Assembly (NCBI GenBank): GCA_964400725.1
Contig: CAYNVS010000013.1
Span: 13,371 to 77,370 of the forward strand
DNA: 64,000 nt
Source of the DNA: CAYNVS01 sp964400725
Lineage (GTDB): Bacteria > Myxococcota_A > SURF-8 > CAYNVS01
Reading direction: 5' to 3'
The position numbers and the translations under genes are program-made. The notes under the pieces were generated by a model. It worked only from the letters and a program-made list of their open reading frames with translations, was not told where the DNA came from and did not search any database. Of the stretch, positions 1 through 9,036 are shown one piece after another; position 1 is the first letter of the stretch, and each line of letters starts with the position of its first letter.

Positions 1-16
1 GCTTGCGACCGGCGGA

Positions 17-1381
17 ATGCTAATGGAGCGAAAGGGTCTGCTTCTTTCTTTCCTAACAAGCTCCGTAATGCTCTTTCTAGTGATTTTTATCAACACCAAC
101 GAGCATTATCTTAAAATTATCGGACAGTCCGCTTCTACGGCGACCCAGCTTTCAATTTCGACTTTATACAATTATATTCTGAACTTGGCGTTCCTAGGGC
201 TTATCTTTTACTGGATTTACAACTTTATCGACCGCATTAAAAGCGCGCAGGAAGAACTTAAGGCTCAAATTCGCTCCTTTGCCCGCCTTAAAAGCCTTCA
301 CCTAAACATACTTGAGACCATGCGCAACGGTTTGATTATCGTCGATCACAACTCGATGATAATAACTTGGAATTACTTCATGGAGGAAATCACCGGCGTT
401 TCTTCCGACAACGCTCTAAGGCGCAAACTCTCCGACGTTCTGCCCAAATTCAGCGAGTTCGAGACGACTCAGGACATTCTTCCCATAGAAACTTCGATTA
501 TAAAACCCGACGGCGCTAGAAAAAACCTAATGATCTGGGTATCGGATTTCATTCAGGAAAGCGAGCCGAACAAAGGAAAGATGTTTCTCGTTGACGACTT
601 GACCGAAATACGAAAGCTGGAGCTGGAGGTAAGAAGACGCGAAAGGCTGGCGGCGCTCGGCAAGCTCTCCGCCGGCATAGCCCACGAGGTTAAAAATCCG
701 CTCGCGGCAATTTCAGGCGCGATTCAAATGCTTATGGTAAAGCATAAGAACCGGCCTGACGACGAGAAACTTCTCGGCATCATGCAGCGCGAAACAAACA
801 GGCTCAACAATTTGATAAACGACTTTCTCGCTTACGCCCGCCCGCCAACGGTAAGATTGAAGCGGCAGCCATTAAATCAGGCGGTAGAAGAGCTGATGCC
901 TTTCTTCAAAGAGGCGTGCCGCGAAAAAGCGGTGCGGCTTTATTTCGTTCCGAGCGAGGCCGGCAATCGAAAGATTTTAATCGACGGCGACCTGTTCCGC
1001 CAGGTTATGTGGAACATAATAATCAACGCGCGCGACGCCGCGAGCGAAGGAGGAGGCTCGGTAAAGATTTACTGCGAAAAGAGCCGCGGCGAGAGCGATC
1101 ATTATTACCATCTCGTCGTTGAAGACGACGGCAAAGGAATTCCCGAAGACCTTAAAGCCAAAGTATTCGATCCTTTTTTTACCACCAAAAGCGGCGGCTC
1201 CGGTTTGGGCTTGACCATTGCCTATCAATTGATGCAAGCGATGGGAGGCAAGATAGAGCTTGAGAGCGATTCTGGGAAAGGAACGAGAGCGGAGCTGTCG
1301 TTTATGGAAGCCGAACAGAAAGAAACGACGGAAACCAACGCATTGGACGCCGCGGAAAGCAAGCACGACGAGATTGTTTGA
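17..1381 (+). CDS. PAS sensor histidine kinase (PilS/NtrB/ZraS type)
   Basis: Membrane-bound sensor kinase that should autophosphorylate on His and pass phosphate to the regulator encoded next. Two hydrophobic segments (about residues 8-26 and 50-69) are followed by a short coiled linker, a PAS-like domain (about 95-190), a HisKA dimerisation domain with phospho-acceptor H223 in an AHEVKNPL motif, and a HATPase domain with DDGKG at 370-374 and GGSGLGL at 393-399. Only two membrane spans are seen, whereas classical PilS has about six, so the signal input differs. An in-frame ATG two codons downstream is an equally possible start. Its stop lies 20 bases before the regulator start. The pairing with a sigma54 activator and a prepilin peptidase suggests a pilus or secretion role, which is inference. 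Confidence 0.9.
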   Translation: MLMERKGLLLSFLTSSVMLFLVIFINTNEHYLKIIGQSASTATQLSISTLYNYILNLAFLGLIFYWIYNFIDRIKSAQEELKAQIRSFARLKSLHLNILETMRNGLIIVDHNSMIITWNYFMEEITGVSSDNALRRKLSDVLPKFSEFETTQDILPIETSIIKPDGARKNLMIWVSDFIQESEPNKGKMFLVDDLTEIRKLELEVRRRERLAALGKLSAGIAHEVKNPLAAISGAIQMLMVKHKNRPDDEKLLGIMQRETNRLNNLINDFLAYARPPTVRLKRQPLNQAVEELMPFFKEACREKAVRLYFVPSEAGNRKILIDGDLFRQVMWNIIINARDAASEGGGSVKIYCEKSRGESDHYYHLVVEDDGKGIPEDLKAKVFDPFFTTKSGGSGLGLTIAYQLMQAMGGKIELESDSGKGTRAELSFMEAEQKETTETNALDAAESKHDEIV

Positions 1382-1401
1382 GATTTAGGAGCGTTCCATT
1401 A

Positions 1402-2913
1402 ATGCCAAAAATTCTAATTATCGACGACGATTCAAGCATCAGAGAGATGCTGGAAATGTTTTTATCCAGCGAAGGTTACGAAACCGATTTGGCCGCCAAC
1501 GGAGCCGAAGCTCTCTCTAAAATTCAAACTCAGGATTACGACGCCGCAATCAGCGACATAAAAATGCCGGGAATGAGCGGCATCGAGCTTCTTGAAAGAG
1601 CCCAAAAAGCAAAGCCAAATCTTCAAATATTAATGATTACCGCCTACACGAACGCGGAAGATTCCGTACGCGCTATGCGCGCCGGAGCGTACGACTACAT
1701 AACAAAGCCCTTCAACCTCCAAGAAGTTAAAGAGCTGCTTAATAAGGCGGTCGAAAAAGGGAAACTTCTCAACGAAAACAAAGAGTTGAAACAGGAAGTA
1801 AAAGGCCGCGGCAACTTTCTAAACATCGTAGGACGCTCGGAAGGAATGCAGCGAGTATTTTCGCTCATCGAATTGGTTGCCGGAAGCAAATCCACCGCGC
1901 TTATTACCGGCGAGTCGGGAACCGGCAAGGAACTCGTAGCCAGAGCTATTCACAACATGTCGCCCAGAAGCGGCGCGCCGTTCATTCCGGTAAACTGCGG
2001 AGCTATTCCCAACGAATTAATAGAAAGCGAGCTTTTCGGGCACGTTAAAGGCGCCTTTACCAGCGCCGTAAGCGAAAAACAAGGACTTTTTAGGGCGGCC
2101 AACGGCGGAACAATTTTTTTAGACGAAATAGGCGAACTCCCGCTGGATATGCAGGTCAAACTGCTGCGAGTGATGGAAGAGCAGAAAGTCAGGCCGGTTG
2201 GAGCCGTCAACTCCGAACCGATAAACGTACGCATCATCGCCGCAACCAACCGCGATCTGAAGGCTTTAAGCGCAAAGCGCGAGTTCCGCGAAGACTTGTA
2301 TTTTAGACTGAACGTAATAAACATTCATCTTCCGCCGCTGCGCCAGCGCAGGGACGACATACCGCGGCTTATCAACGCCTTGATGGAGCGCGCATGCAAC
2401 GAACTAGGGAAACCTCCCCGCACTCTTTCGCCGGAAGCGATGGATAAGCTGATGAGCTACGATTTCCCCGGAAACGTCCGCGAGCTGCAAAATATAATCG
2501 AACGAGCTCTTGTTCTTTGTCCTTCAGGCGTGATTACTCCGGAATACCTTCCTTCTTTCGTTTCAACTCCGCGAGACAGCGCGGCGATAATCCGTCCTTC
2601 CGCCGAAGAAATTAAAAAGGCCGAGGAAAAAGCGTGGCCGCAAGCCGACTCGTCTTTGCAGCCCCAAAAAGAAGACAAGCCGCCTTCAGGCGAATCGGTT
2701 TCATTTCCTAAAACGTACTACACCAAAGACGAGCTTCTCAACGGCATAAACCTTGAGGAAACGCTGGATAAAATGGAGCGATATTATCTTGAGACCGCGC
2801 TAAGCATTTCAAACGGCAACAAAACGGAAGCGGCGCGCATTCTAGGCCTCACATTTAGATCGTTCCGCTACAGGCTTTCAAAGACTGGATTGGAAAAAGA
2901 AGAACAGCAATGA
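1402..2913 (+). CDS. Sigma54-dependent response regulator (NtrC/PilR family)
   Basis: Transcription activator of sigma54 promoters. A receiver domain (residues 1-120, phospho-acceptor D52) is followed by an AAA+ domain with Walker A GESGTGKE from residue 170, Walker B FLDEIGE and an arginine-finger region, then a Fis-type helix-turn-helix at about 460-500. An acidic, Pro-rich linker of about 60 residues separates the AAA+ and DNA-binding parts. The sigma54-contact loop reads GAFTSA (217-222) instead of the usual GAFTGA. The ATG at 1402 is chosen because AGGAG lies 10 bases upstream; an upstream in-frame TTG overlaps the kinase stop and is less likely. The kinase upstream is the expected partner. 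Length of 503 residues is somewhat above the usual 450-480. Confidence 0.93.
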   Translation: MPKILIIDDDSSIREMLEMFLSSEGYETDLAANGAEALSKIQTQDYDAAISDIKMPGMSGIELLERAQKAKPNLQILMITAYTNAEDSVRAMRAGAYDYITKPFNLQEVKELLNKAVEKGKLLNENKELKQEVKGRGNFLNIVGRSEGMQRVFSLIELVAGSKSTALITGESGTGKELVARAIHNMSPRSGAPFIPVNCGAIPNELIESELFGHVKGAFTSAVSEKQGLFRAANGGTIFLDEIGELPLDMQVKLLRVMEEQKVRPVGAVNSEPINVRIIAATNRDLKALSAKREFREDLYFRLNVINIHLPPLRQRRDDIPRLINALMERACNELGKPPRTLSPEAMDKLMSYDFPGNVRELQNIIERALVLCPSGVITPEYLPSFVSTPRDSAAIIRPSAEEIKKAEEKAWPQADSSLQPQKEDKPPSGESVSFPKTYYTKDELLNGINLEETLDKMERYYLETALSISNGNKTEAARILGLTFRSFRYRLSKTGLEKEEQQ

Positions 2914-3962
2914 CCCCACCAACGGCCCCCAGCGGTTTTTCGCAGCTGCTTAACTCGATGTATTACGACTTGAGGCCGGTTTTTACCGCCTTTGCGTTTA
3001 TGTTCGGAGCCAGCATAGGAAGTTTTCTCAACGTCGTAATTTACCGCGTCCCAAGAGGGCTTTCGGTAGCCAATCCGCGGCGTTCGTTTTGCCCAAACTG
3101 CAAGAACCAAATTAAATGGTACGACAACATACCTATTTTCAGCTATATAATACTGCGCGCCAAATGCCGGAACTGCGCCCTCCCCATAGCTATACGTTAT
3201 CCGTTAGTGGAGCTTTTGTGCGCGCTTTTATTCGTCGCTGTTCTGCAAAAATTCGGGCCGACCGTTTCCGCTCTTGCGTATTGGACATTTTCCGCGGCGC
3301 TGCTCGCTCTTACTTTTATCGACGTTCAGCATTTCATTCTTCCAAACGGAATAACGTATCCGCTGGCCTTAATCGGCCTTGGCGCGTCGTTTTTTATGCC
3401 GCAAACCGGTCTGACGCAGGCGGCGATAGGCGCGCTCGCCGGATTCGGCCTCGTAGTATTAATAAACCTTCTTTGGTACGTCGTCCGCAAACAGCAGGGG
3501 CTAGGGTTCGGCGACGCCGGACTCATGTGCGCCATCGGAGCCTTTTTAGGCTTCAAGTCGCTATTTTTCGTCTTCCTTGCGGGTTCGCTCCAAGGGTTGG
3601 CCGCGGCGCTGCTTATGCACTTGTTCGGCAAACTGCCGACGGTCGATCAAATCGACGACTACGACCCTCTTCACCACAATCATATCGCCGATTACAGAAA
3701 AAACGAGGAATCCGGCGGCTCCAACGAAGAGACGAACGAGCCTCAACCCGCTGAAAACGCTCCGGAAAATAACGGCGAAAAAGGAGCAAACAAAGAGGCC
3801 GAAGCCGGCGCGGAAGACGAAAAAGGACGTTTTTCCAAACTAGTTATACCGTTTGGGCCTTTTCTCGCTCTTGGAGCGATTGAATACATGTTTTTCGGCC
3901 AATGGCTTTCCGCGTTTTCAAACGATATGGCGAGGACGATAATTTCGATGCTCGGAAAATAA
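2910..3962 (+). CDS. Type IV prepilin peptidase / methyltransferase (A24 family)
   Basis: Inner-membrane aspartyl protease that cleaves and N-methylates type IV pilin-like or type II secretion pseudopilin precursors. The N-terminal part has GSFLNVVIYR and two CxxC pairs (CPNC, CRNC) typical of the zinc-binding methylase domain. Catalytic aspartates are D138 (in FIDVQHF) and D202 (in GFGDAGL), and several membrane segments are evident. Between the last catalytic helices and the C-terminal hydrophobic segment lies a charged, Glu/Asn-rich insert of about 65 residues (about 240-305) that is unusual for the family. Its ATG overlaps the regulator stop (ATGA), implying translational coupling. PilD or GspO are both possible names; no pilin gene is visible in the window. 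Confidence 0.92.
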   Translation: MTPPTAPSGFSQLLNSMYYDLRPVFTAFAFMFGASIGSFLNVVIYRVPRGLSVANPRRSFCPNCKNQIKWYDNIPIFSYIILRAKCRNCALPIAIRYPLVELLCALLFVAVLQKFGPTVSALAYWTFSAALLALTFIDVQHFILPNGITYPLALIGLGASFFMPQTGLTQAAIGALAGFGLVVLINLLWYVVRKQQGLGFGDAGLMCAIGAFLGFKSLFFVFLAGSLQGLAAALLMHLFGKLPTVDQIDDYDPLHHNHIADYRKNEESGGSNEETNEPQPAENAPENNGEKGANKEAEAGAEDEKGRFSKLVIPFGPFLALGAIEYMFFGQWLSAFSNDMARTIISMLGK

Positions 3963-3966
3963 AGCA

Positions 3967-5529
3967 ATGAATCGGTTCCGGCTGGGCATAAGGTTTTACC
4001 TTTTTGCGGGAATGGTCGCGGTTATGAGCGCGGGAGTCGCGGTTATAGCGCTGGCGACGCAGGAATTGGCGCAGAAGTTTTATTTAATAGAAAAAGAAGA
4101 CGAAACCGGATTTATGGTTTCGCTTTTATCGCGGGAACTGGCGCAGGACGGAGCTTCCGGCATGGCGAGCGACGATAAAAAGGCGGAAACCGCGCGCAAA
4201 ATTATCAGGCAGCATTTTGATCCGGTCTTCATGCGGGGCATTACAATACTGAACTTCGCCTACCGCCTGCTTGACTCCAGTTATCAGGACGCCGCCGAAC
4301 TTTACGACTTGGTTCACGGCGCGAAGAAATTCGCGGCGTATTCCGCTCCGAAGGCGGCATTTTTACGAGAGCAGAAACCGCCCGTCGTCCGCGTCGTCGC
4401 CCCTTGGCGGGACGTGAACAACGTGAGCGGCTACGTAGTAATCGACTATAAACTTGGCGACATGGCAAAACTGCTTCTATTTTCCCGCGGAATAATCTTC
4501 GCCTACGCCTTATTTTACATGCTGGTTTCGGTGATTACAGGCCTTTTCATCGCGGACGCCTACATTATTAAACCGCTAAAAGGACTTCTTGCGGCCACAA
4601 CCAAAGTTACCGGCGGCGATTTCGACGTAGAACGCGAGCTTAACATTAAAACAAAAGGCGAAATGGCGGGACTTCTTTCCAACTTCCGAGTGATGATCGA
4701 CAGTTTGGAGGCCAAGGAAATCGAGCTGAATAACAGAATTCAAGAGTTGGAACGGGTCAACAAGGCGCTAGAACAGGCGCAGACCAACCTAATGCGCAGC
4801 GAAAAGATGGCTTCGCTGGGCTCCTTGGCGGCTGGTTTGTCGCACGAAATAGGCAATCCGCTGGCGTCAATACAAGGTTACGCAGAAATAATAGAATCGG
4901 AAAAAACGCCGGAGGCGGTGGCTCAGTTCGCTCCAGAAATCCGCAAAGAACTTGACAGAATAAACAGAATAATACGCGGCCTGCTGGCTTACGGACGCCC
5001 CGGTTCCGGCGAAAAGAGCCTAGTAAACATGGCGGAGTTAATATCGGAAGTAATGCGGATGGTTTCGCCGCAGCGAACGTTTAAAGATATTTCGTTCAAC
5101 GCCGACTTTTCGGGCCGCGCCTCTTGGAACGTCAAAGCCGTCCGCGAAGGATTGGAGCAGGCTTTAGTCAATCTCTTTCTCAACGCCTCGCAGGCGATGG
5201 ACGGCAAAGGCGAAATTAAAATTAAACTGCAAAGTTTGGGCGAGGCGAACAATATTTTAAAAAACAAATACGCCTATAAACTCGACCCGACGAAAGATTA
5301 CATCATTCTTTCGATTGAAGATTCCGGAAAAGGGATACCGGAGGAAAATTTAACTAAAATTTTCGACCCGTTTTTTACGACGAAACCGGTGGGGCAAGGA
5401 ACGGGTCTTGGGCTTGCGCTGACGCATAAAATTATCGAGGAGAACGAGGGGATAATAGACGTCGAGAGCGCCGCGGGAATAGGCGCGATTTTTTTCATTA
5501 TTTTGCCGCTGGCTCAGCCTAGAGCGTAA
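3967..5529 (+). CDS. HAMP-domain sensor histidine kinase
   Basis: Second membrane sensor kinase of the operon, starting 4 bases after the prepilin peptidase stop. It has a TM helix at about 8-28, a periplasmic sensor region of about 140 residues, a second TM at about 170-192, a HAMP domain (about 195-250), a coiled-coil linker, HisKA with H293 in SHEIGNPL, and a HATPase domain with DSGKGIP and a GTGLGLAL G2 box. No second response regulator lies in the operon, so it may feed the same sigma54 regulator, or a distant one; this is inference. The gene ends convergently with parA, only 35 bases away. Confidence 0.9.
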   Translation: MNRFRLGIRFYLFAGMVAVMSAGVAVIALATQELAQKFYLIEKEDETGFMVSLLSRELAQDGASGMASDDKKAETARKIIRQHFDPVFMRGITILNFAYRLLDSSYQDAAELYDLVHGAKKFAAYSAPKAAFLREQKPPVVRVVAPWRDVNNVSGYVVIDYKLGDMAKLLLFSRGIIFAYALFYMLVSVITGLFIADAYIIKPLKGLLAATTKVTGGDFDVERELNIKTKGEMAGLLSNFRVMIDSLEAKEIELNNRIQELERVNKALEQAQTNLMRSEKMASLGSLAAGLSHEIGNPLASIQGYAEIIESEKTPEAVAQFAPEIRKELDRINRIIRGLLAYGRPGSGEKSLVNMAELISEVMRMVSPQRTFKDISFNADFSGRASWNVKAVREGLEQALVNLFLNASQAMDGKGEIKIKLQSLGEANNILKNKYAYKLDPTKDYIILSIEDSGKGIPEENLTKIFDPFFTTKPVGQGTGLGLALTHKIIEENEGIIDVESAAGIGAIFFIILPLAQPRA

Positions 5530-5564
5530 CTTGCCGAATTAAAAGGACTTTAGACGTTAATCGC

Positions 5565-6371
5565 TCATATCGCGCGGGTTTTGCCGACTGTATAACCGTT
5601 GCGCGCAAGCAGCTCCCTTGCCAGCGAAAGGTATGCGAGAGACCCTCCCGACAAAGTGTCGTAAACCACCGCGGGAAGACCGTGGCTGGGAGCTTCCGCC
5701 AATTTGACGCTTCGCGGAATGGTCGTTTCGTACACAAGCTCTTTAAAGTAGCCGCGCAGCTCGGCCTCCACCTGACCGCAAAGACTGGTGCGCTTGTCGG
5801 CCATGGTTAGCAGCACGCCCTCGATGAAGAGCCCCGGATTGAGCCTCTGCCGGACAATTTCAATCGTCCGGCAAAGGTTGGATACCCCTTCCAGAGCGTA
5901 ATATTCGGCCTGAACCGGCGCCAGCGCCGAGTTGGCCGCAACCATGCTGTTAAGAGTTAAAATGCCGAGCGAAGGCGGACAGTCGATAATAACGAAATCG
6001 TACCGAGAGAAAAAATCGTTTTCGTCGGTCATTGCGGCGCGCAGTCTCCCGCCTTTGTCGGAGTCGCCGGCAAGCTCAATCTCCGCTCCGGCAAGGTCGC
6101 GGCTAGCGGGAATTAAATCGAGCTTCGGCAGCAGCTTGACGGGAGATTTCACGACGATTTGCGACGCGCGCGCCTCGCCCGAAAGAAGAGCGTAGCTTGA
6201 GCGCTGCGCCGATACGCCCGTAACGCCTAGCCCCGAAGTCGCGTTGGTCTGCGAGTCGAGGTCTAAAAGGAGCGCGCTCGTTTCGGCTATGGCGAGCGAG
6301 GCCGCCAAATTTACCGCCGTCGTGGTCTTTCCCACTCCCCCTTTTTGGTTCGTCATGGCTATGATTTTCAT
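5565..6371 (-). CDS. parA: ParA/Soj-type partition ATPase
   Basis: ParA-family ATPase that normally drives chromosome-origin segregation with ParB/parS. The deviant Walker A motif KGGVGKTTT (K10 and K15) is at the N-terminus, Walker A' DLDSQTNAT follows, and Walker B is IIDCPPSLG. The length of 268 residues is normal for chromosomal Soj/ParA. Start overlaps the rsmG stop by 4 bases, giving the classical rsmG-parA order. The usual downstream parB is absent: 35 bases later the convergent kinase gene ends. A MinD- or FlhG-like role is less likely, given the rsmG linkage. Confidence 0.9.
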   Translation of the reverse strand: MKIIAMTNQKGGVGKTTTAVNLAASLAIAETSALLLDLDSQTNATSGLGVTGVSAQRSSYALLSGEARASQIVVKSPVKLLPKLDLIPASRDLAGAEIELAGDSDKGGRLRAAMTDENDFFSRYDFVIIDCPPSLGILTLNSMVAANSALAPVQAEYYALEGVSNLCRTIEIVRQRLNPGLFIEGVLLTMADKRTSLCGQVEAELRGYFKELVYETTIPRSVKLAEAPSHGLPAVVYDTLSGGSLAYLSLARELLARNGYTVGKTRAI

Positions 6372-7069
6372 TTTTCCGCCGTCGTATCCGTTTTTTTAAT
6401 TAAATGAACGAACCTGCTCTTGTTCATTCCGGCGAGCCTGTACTCGCGCGAAGTTAAAAGCTCGGCTCCCGGCGGAATCTCGGCGCTCGGCGACGTGGAA
6501 TACGAGACCGCTAGTCCGCCCGGCGCAAGAGACGCGCAGGCCGTTTTTAACCAAGAGAAATCGCTGAAAGTAGCGCGGGAAACCACCGCGGAGAACGCGC
6601 CCGGCGGACGTTTCGATTCCGAAAAATCGAGGTTAAGAACTTCGACGTTGAACAAAGAAAGCTCTCTCTTTGCGGCGTTTAGAAAAGCCGCTTTCTTGCC
6701 GTTGCGTTCCGCCAAAAAATATCTGCGCGTTTTGTCGCAAACCGCCAAAACCAGCCCCGGAAACCCCGCTCCGCTGCCGACGTCCAAAACGTCGCCGGCG
6801 ATTTTTAAATCGTCGAACAGAGATGGAAGCGCGGCCAGACTGTCGGCGTAATGCTCTCGCGCCGCCGCTTTGGGCTCGATAATTCTTGTCAGTCCCGCGT
6901 AGTCGTTCCACTCAAGCATTAATTTATAATGCGCTCTGAAGACTTCCATCGCCGCGGGCGGAACTCTCTGCCAGACGTTTAACGCCTTAATCTGCGCGAT
7001 AAGAGCGGCGTCGAAATCGTCGGTTCCAAACGGCGCGCCCGGCCGAAACGGTCTGCCGGTTCGTTTCAT
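6368..7069 (-). CDS. rsmG: 16S rRNA (guanine527-N7)-methyltransferase RsmG
   Basis: S-adenosylmethionine-dependent methyltransferase that modifies G527 of 16S rRNA. The Rossmann motif LDVGSGAGFPG at about residues 96-106 is the family signature, followed by FLAERNGKKAAFL and VSRATFSD motifs typical of RsmG. The length of 233 residues is close to the usual 210-240. An extra N-terminal stretch of about 25 basic residues precedes the core. It overlaps the aminotransferase gene upstream and parA downstream by 4 bases each, so all three are probably co-translated. Confidence 0.92.
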   Translation of the reverse strand: MKRTGRPFRPGAPFGTDDFDAALIAQIKALNVWQRVPPAAMEVFRAHYKLMLEWNDYAGLTRIIEPKAAAREHYADSLAALPSLFDDLKIAGDVLDVGSGAGFPGLVLAVCDKTRRYFLAERNGKKAAFLNAAKRELSLFNVEVLNLDFSESKRPPGAFSAVVSRATFSDFSWLKTACASLAPGGLAVSYSTSPSAEIPPGAELLTSREYRLAGMNKSRFVHLIKKTDTTAEK

Positions 7070-7980
7070 TTTGCCGCCTTGCTTCCGGCCGGTTTTATCT
7101 TCATCATCTCTTCAACTATTTCCGGCCACGCGGCAAGCAGCTTTTTGGTAACGATTCCCGGCCGCCCGGTGCCGATGCGCACAGTGCGCTCGTCCTCGAC
7201 GTCGTATATTTCCCGAATAGGCATGACTTCTTTAATCGTGCCCGAAAGAAACGCCTCGTCGGCGTCGAAAAGAGACTTTTTGCGGAATTTGCCCTCTTTG
7301 AAAGCGACTCCGGAGCGCTTTGCCGCCTCGGCCACTATAATGCGGGTAATGCCCGCCAGCAGGCCGCACGAGAGCGCGGGAGTGCAAAGCTCGCCGCGGC
7401 TTACAAAAAAGACGTTGGATGTGGTCGCCTCCGCCAAATACGCGGAGTGATTGAGCATAATCGCCTCGCTGGCGTCGTGCTTTTTAGCTTCCATCAGCGC
7501 CAGTATGTTGTTGAGATAATTTCCGGTTTTAATGGCCGGATCGAGCGCCGACGGGTGATTTCTACGGACGCTTGAAAGTATCACGCGCGCGCCGTGCTGA
7601 TAAAACTCCGCATTGTAGGGCTCGAATTCCTTCACAATTATGATTAGCTCCGGCTTCTTTGCCTTGTCGGGGTCAAGACTTATTTCGCCCGCGCCCCGCG
7701 TTACGATGATGCGGATGTAACTTTCTTGGTTCCCCGCCTCTTCGAGAGTTTTAAGCGTATATTTCAATAGCGCGGCGTCGTCCGCGGGAATTTTAAGCTC
7801 GAGTCTGGACGCGCTCGCCTTAAGCCGCTCAATGTGGGCGTCCCACATAAAGAGTTTGCCTTTGACGGTGCGGACGACTTCGTAAATGGAATCGCCGAAC
7901 AGAAAACCGTGATCGAACGCTGAAACGAACGCTTTATCCGGCGAAACAATTTTATTGTTGATATAAACCGCTGAGCCCAT
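7066..7980 (-). CDS. Class IV PLP aminotransferase (branched-chain or D-amino acid type)
   Basis: Fold-type IV pyridoxal-phosphate aminotransferase. It has the family N-terminus (VYINNKIV..., FDHGFLFGDSIYEVVR) and the catalytic lysine context IKTGNYLNN, followed by EAIMLN and the TTSNVFFV motif. IlvE, D-alanine aminotransferase and 4-amino-4-deoxychorismate lyase share this fold, and the substrate cannot be decided from motifs alone. The start at 7980 is preferred over one 12 codons upstream because AAGGAGG sits 7 bases before it. First gene of a three-gene operon with rsmG and parA, behind a good sigma70-like promoter. Confidence 0.88.
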   Translation of the reverse strand: MGSAVYINNKIVSPDKAFVSAFDHGFLFGDSIYEVVRTVKGKLFMWDAHIERLKASASRLELKIPADDAALLKYTLKTLEEAGNQESYIRIIVTRGAGEISLDPDKAKKPELIIIVKEFEPYNAEFYQHGARVILSSVRRNHPSALDPAIKTGNYLNNILALMEAKKHDASEAIMLNHSAYLAEATTSNVFFVSRGELCTPALSCGLLAGITRIIVAEAAKRSGVAFKEGKFRKKSLFDADEAFLSGTIKEVMPIREIYDVEDERTVRIGTGRPGIVTKKLLAAWPEIVEEMMKIKPAGSKAAK

Positions 7981-8007
7981 TTTTGGCCTCCTTAATCTAA
8001 TCGGTTT

Positions 8008-8035
8008 ATAATACATTATCCGCCGCGTACTGCAA
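8008..8035 (-). promoter_or_regulatory. Sigma70-like promoter for aminotransferase-rsmG-parA
   Basis: On the minus strand TTGCAG (8030-8035) is separated by 16 bases from TATTAT (8008-8013). It lies just upstream of the AAGGAGG ribosome-binding site of the aminotransferase. Confidence 0.55.
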
Positions 8036-8060
8036 GGGAAACGATGCGAAAAAATCTTCG

Positions 8061-8083
8061 CTCCTAACCTGTCTCCAGTTTTG
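8061..8083 (-). repeat. REP-like dispersed repeat, copy 1
   Basis: On the minus strand this reads CAAAACTGGAGACAGGTTAG followed by GAG. A near copy is on the plus strand at 11426-11449 with the same GACAGGT core. The TGGGGACAG core recalls intergenic repeats seen near REP-associated tyrosine transposases; that link is from memory, and no transposase gene is present here. Confidence 0.4.
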
Positions 8084-8160
8084 CGAATACAAAGGAAGGC
8101 GCGTCCGCCGCGCGAGAGGATAAAAAATGGCGGGGCTTTCTATAAAAATTAGCCGCCGAA

Positions 8161-9012
8161 TTATTCTTTAGTCGTCAAATGAGGATAGGTCTCTTCAAGG
8201 TAGGCGATTAAGAGATTGTAAAACGGCCGCTCCGGAGGAATGCGCAGAGTGCGGTCGTCGTCGAATTGAACGTAGGCTCCGTCGTCGTCCTCGTTCGGAA
8301 GGTAAATCTTAACCGCCCGCGACCATTCGTAAACGCTTGCCAAGCGAGAGTAGCGGAAAGTAATCGCCTTAGGGGTTACGGCGACGTCGATAGGGACGTT
8401 CAATATTTGGCGAGCCGTCATGTAAGCCAAAACCAGCGCGGCAATCAGGCATACGCCTCCCATCCACGGTTTGATAAGCCATAAAAACGCGGACGCCAGC
8501 GCCATAACCGCGGTTTGCCGCAAAATAGAATAGCCGTATTGGAATCGCGTTTTGAATACCAGCTTTTCTTGGCGCTCGAACGCTTTGGCCAGCATGCCGC
8601 CGAATCCGAGAGACCCGAAGAGCTCCATATAGGCGCCTTTTGGGGCGTGAGGCGCCCAATGCGTCCGACCGTCGGCGTCCGTTATTCCCAGTCCCGCGCC
8701 TCTCGCCGTCGGAGGAATTAGGCCGTAAATATCTTTATAAGCAAATTTTTTTTTACCGAGCGAAACGCCTTCGTCGTCAATCGTTACCGACGACTTTGCC
8801 GCGGCGTAAACGTCGTAAGCCGAGAACAAAAGCAGCAGCAGCGAAGCTCCGGCTACGCCCCAAACTTCCTTCTCGCCCGCCTGCGGCATGTTGAACAGCG
8901 CGCTCCCCGCGCCGAAAAGTCCCAGTATTCCGCCCGCCAGCGAGAGCGCCGGCAACGAAGGTTTAAAACGCCTTGCGCCGCCGTCCGTCCCTTGCGCGTT
9001 GTTATTGTTCAT
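8161..9012 (-). CDS. Membrane protein with two PH-like segments, unknown function
   Basis: Not recognised as a named family. The 283-residue protein has a disordered N-terminus rich in Asn, a pair of TM helices (about 22-45 and 50-72), a soluble beta-rich segment (about 75-125), another TM pair (about 160-205) and a C-terminal beta-rich segment. The two soluble segments (VTIDDEGVSLGKKKFAYKDI and AVTPKAITFRYSR) look like bacterial PH-type folds common in YdbT/YcxE-like membrane proteins; this is inference. It lies 24 bases downstream of the site-2 protease gene on the same strand, so they may be co-transcribed. Confidence 0.75.
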   Translation of the reverse strand: MNNNNAQGTDGGARRFKPSLPALSLAGGILGLFGAGSALFNMPQAGEKEVWGVAGASLLLLLFSAYDVYAAAKSSVTIDDEGVSLGKKKFAYKDIYGLIPPTARGAGLGITDADGRTHWAPHAPKGAYMELFGSLGFGGMLAKAFERQEKLVFKTRFQYGYSILRQTAVMALASAFLWLIKPWMGGVCLIAALVLAYMTARQILNVPIDVAVTPKAITFRYSRLASVYEWSRAVKIYLPNEDDDGAYVQFDDDRTLRIPPERPFYNLLIAYLEETYPHLTTKE

Positions 9013-9036
9013 AGCAAAACCGCCCGATGTTTGTTA

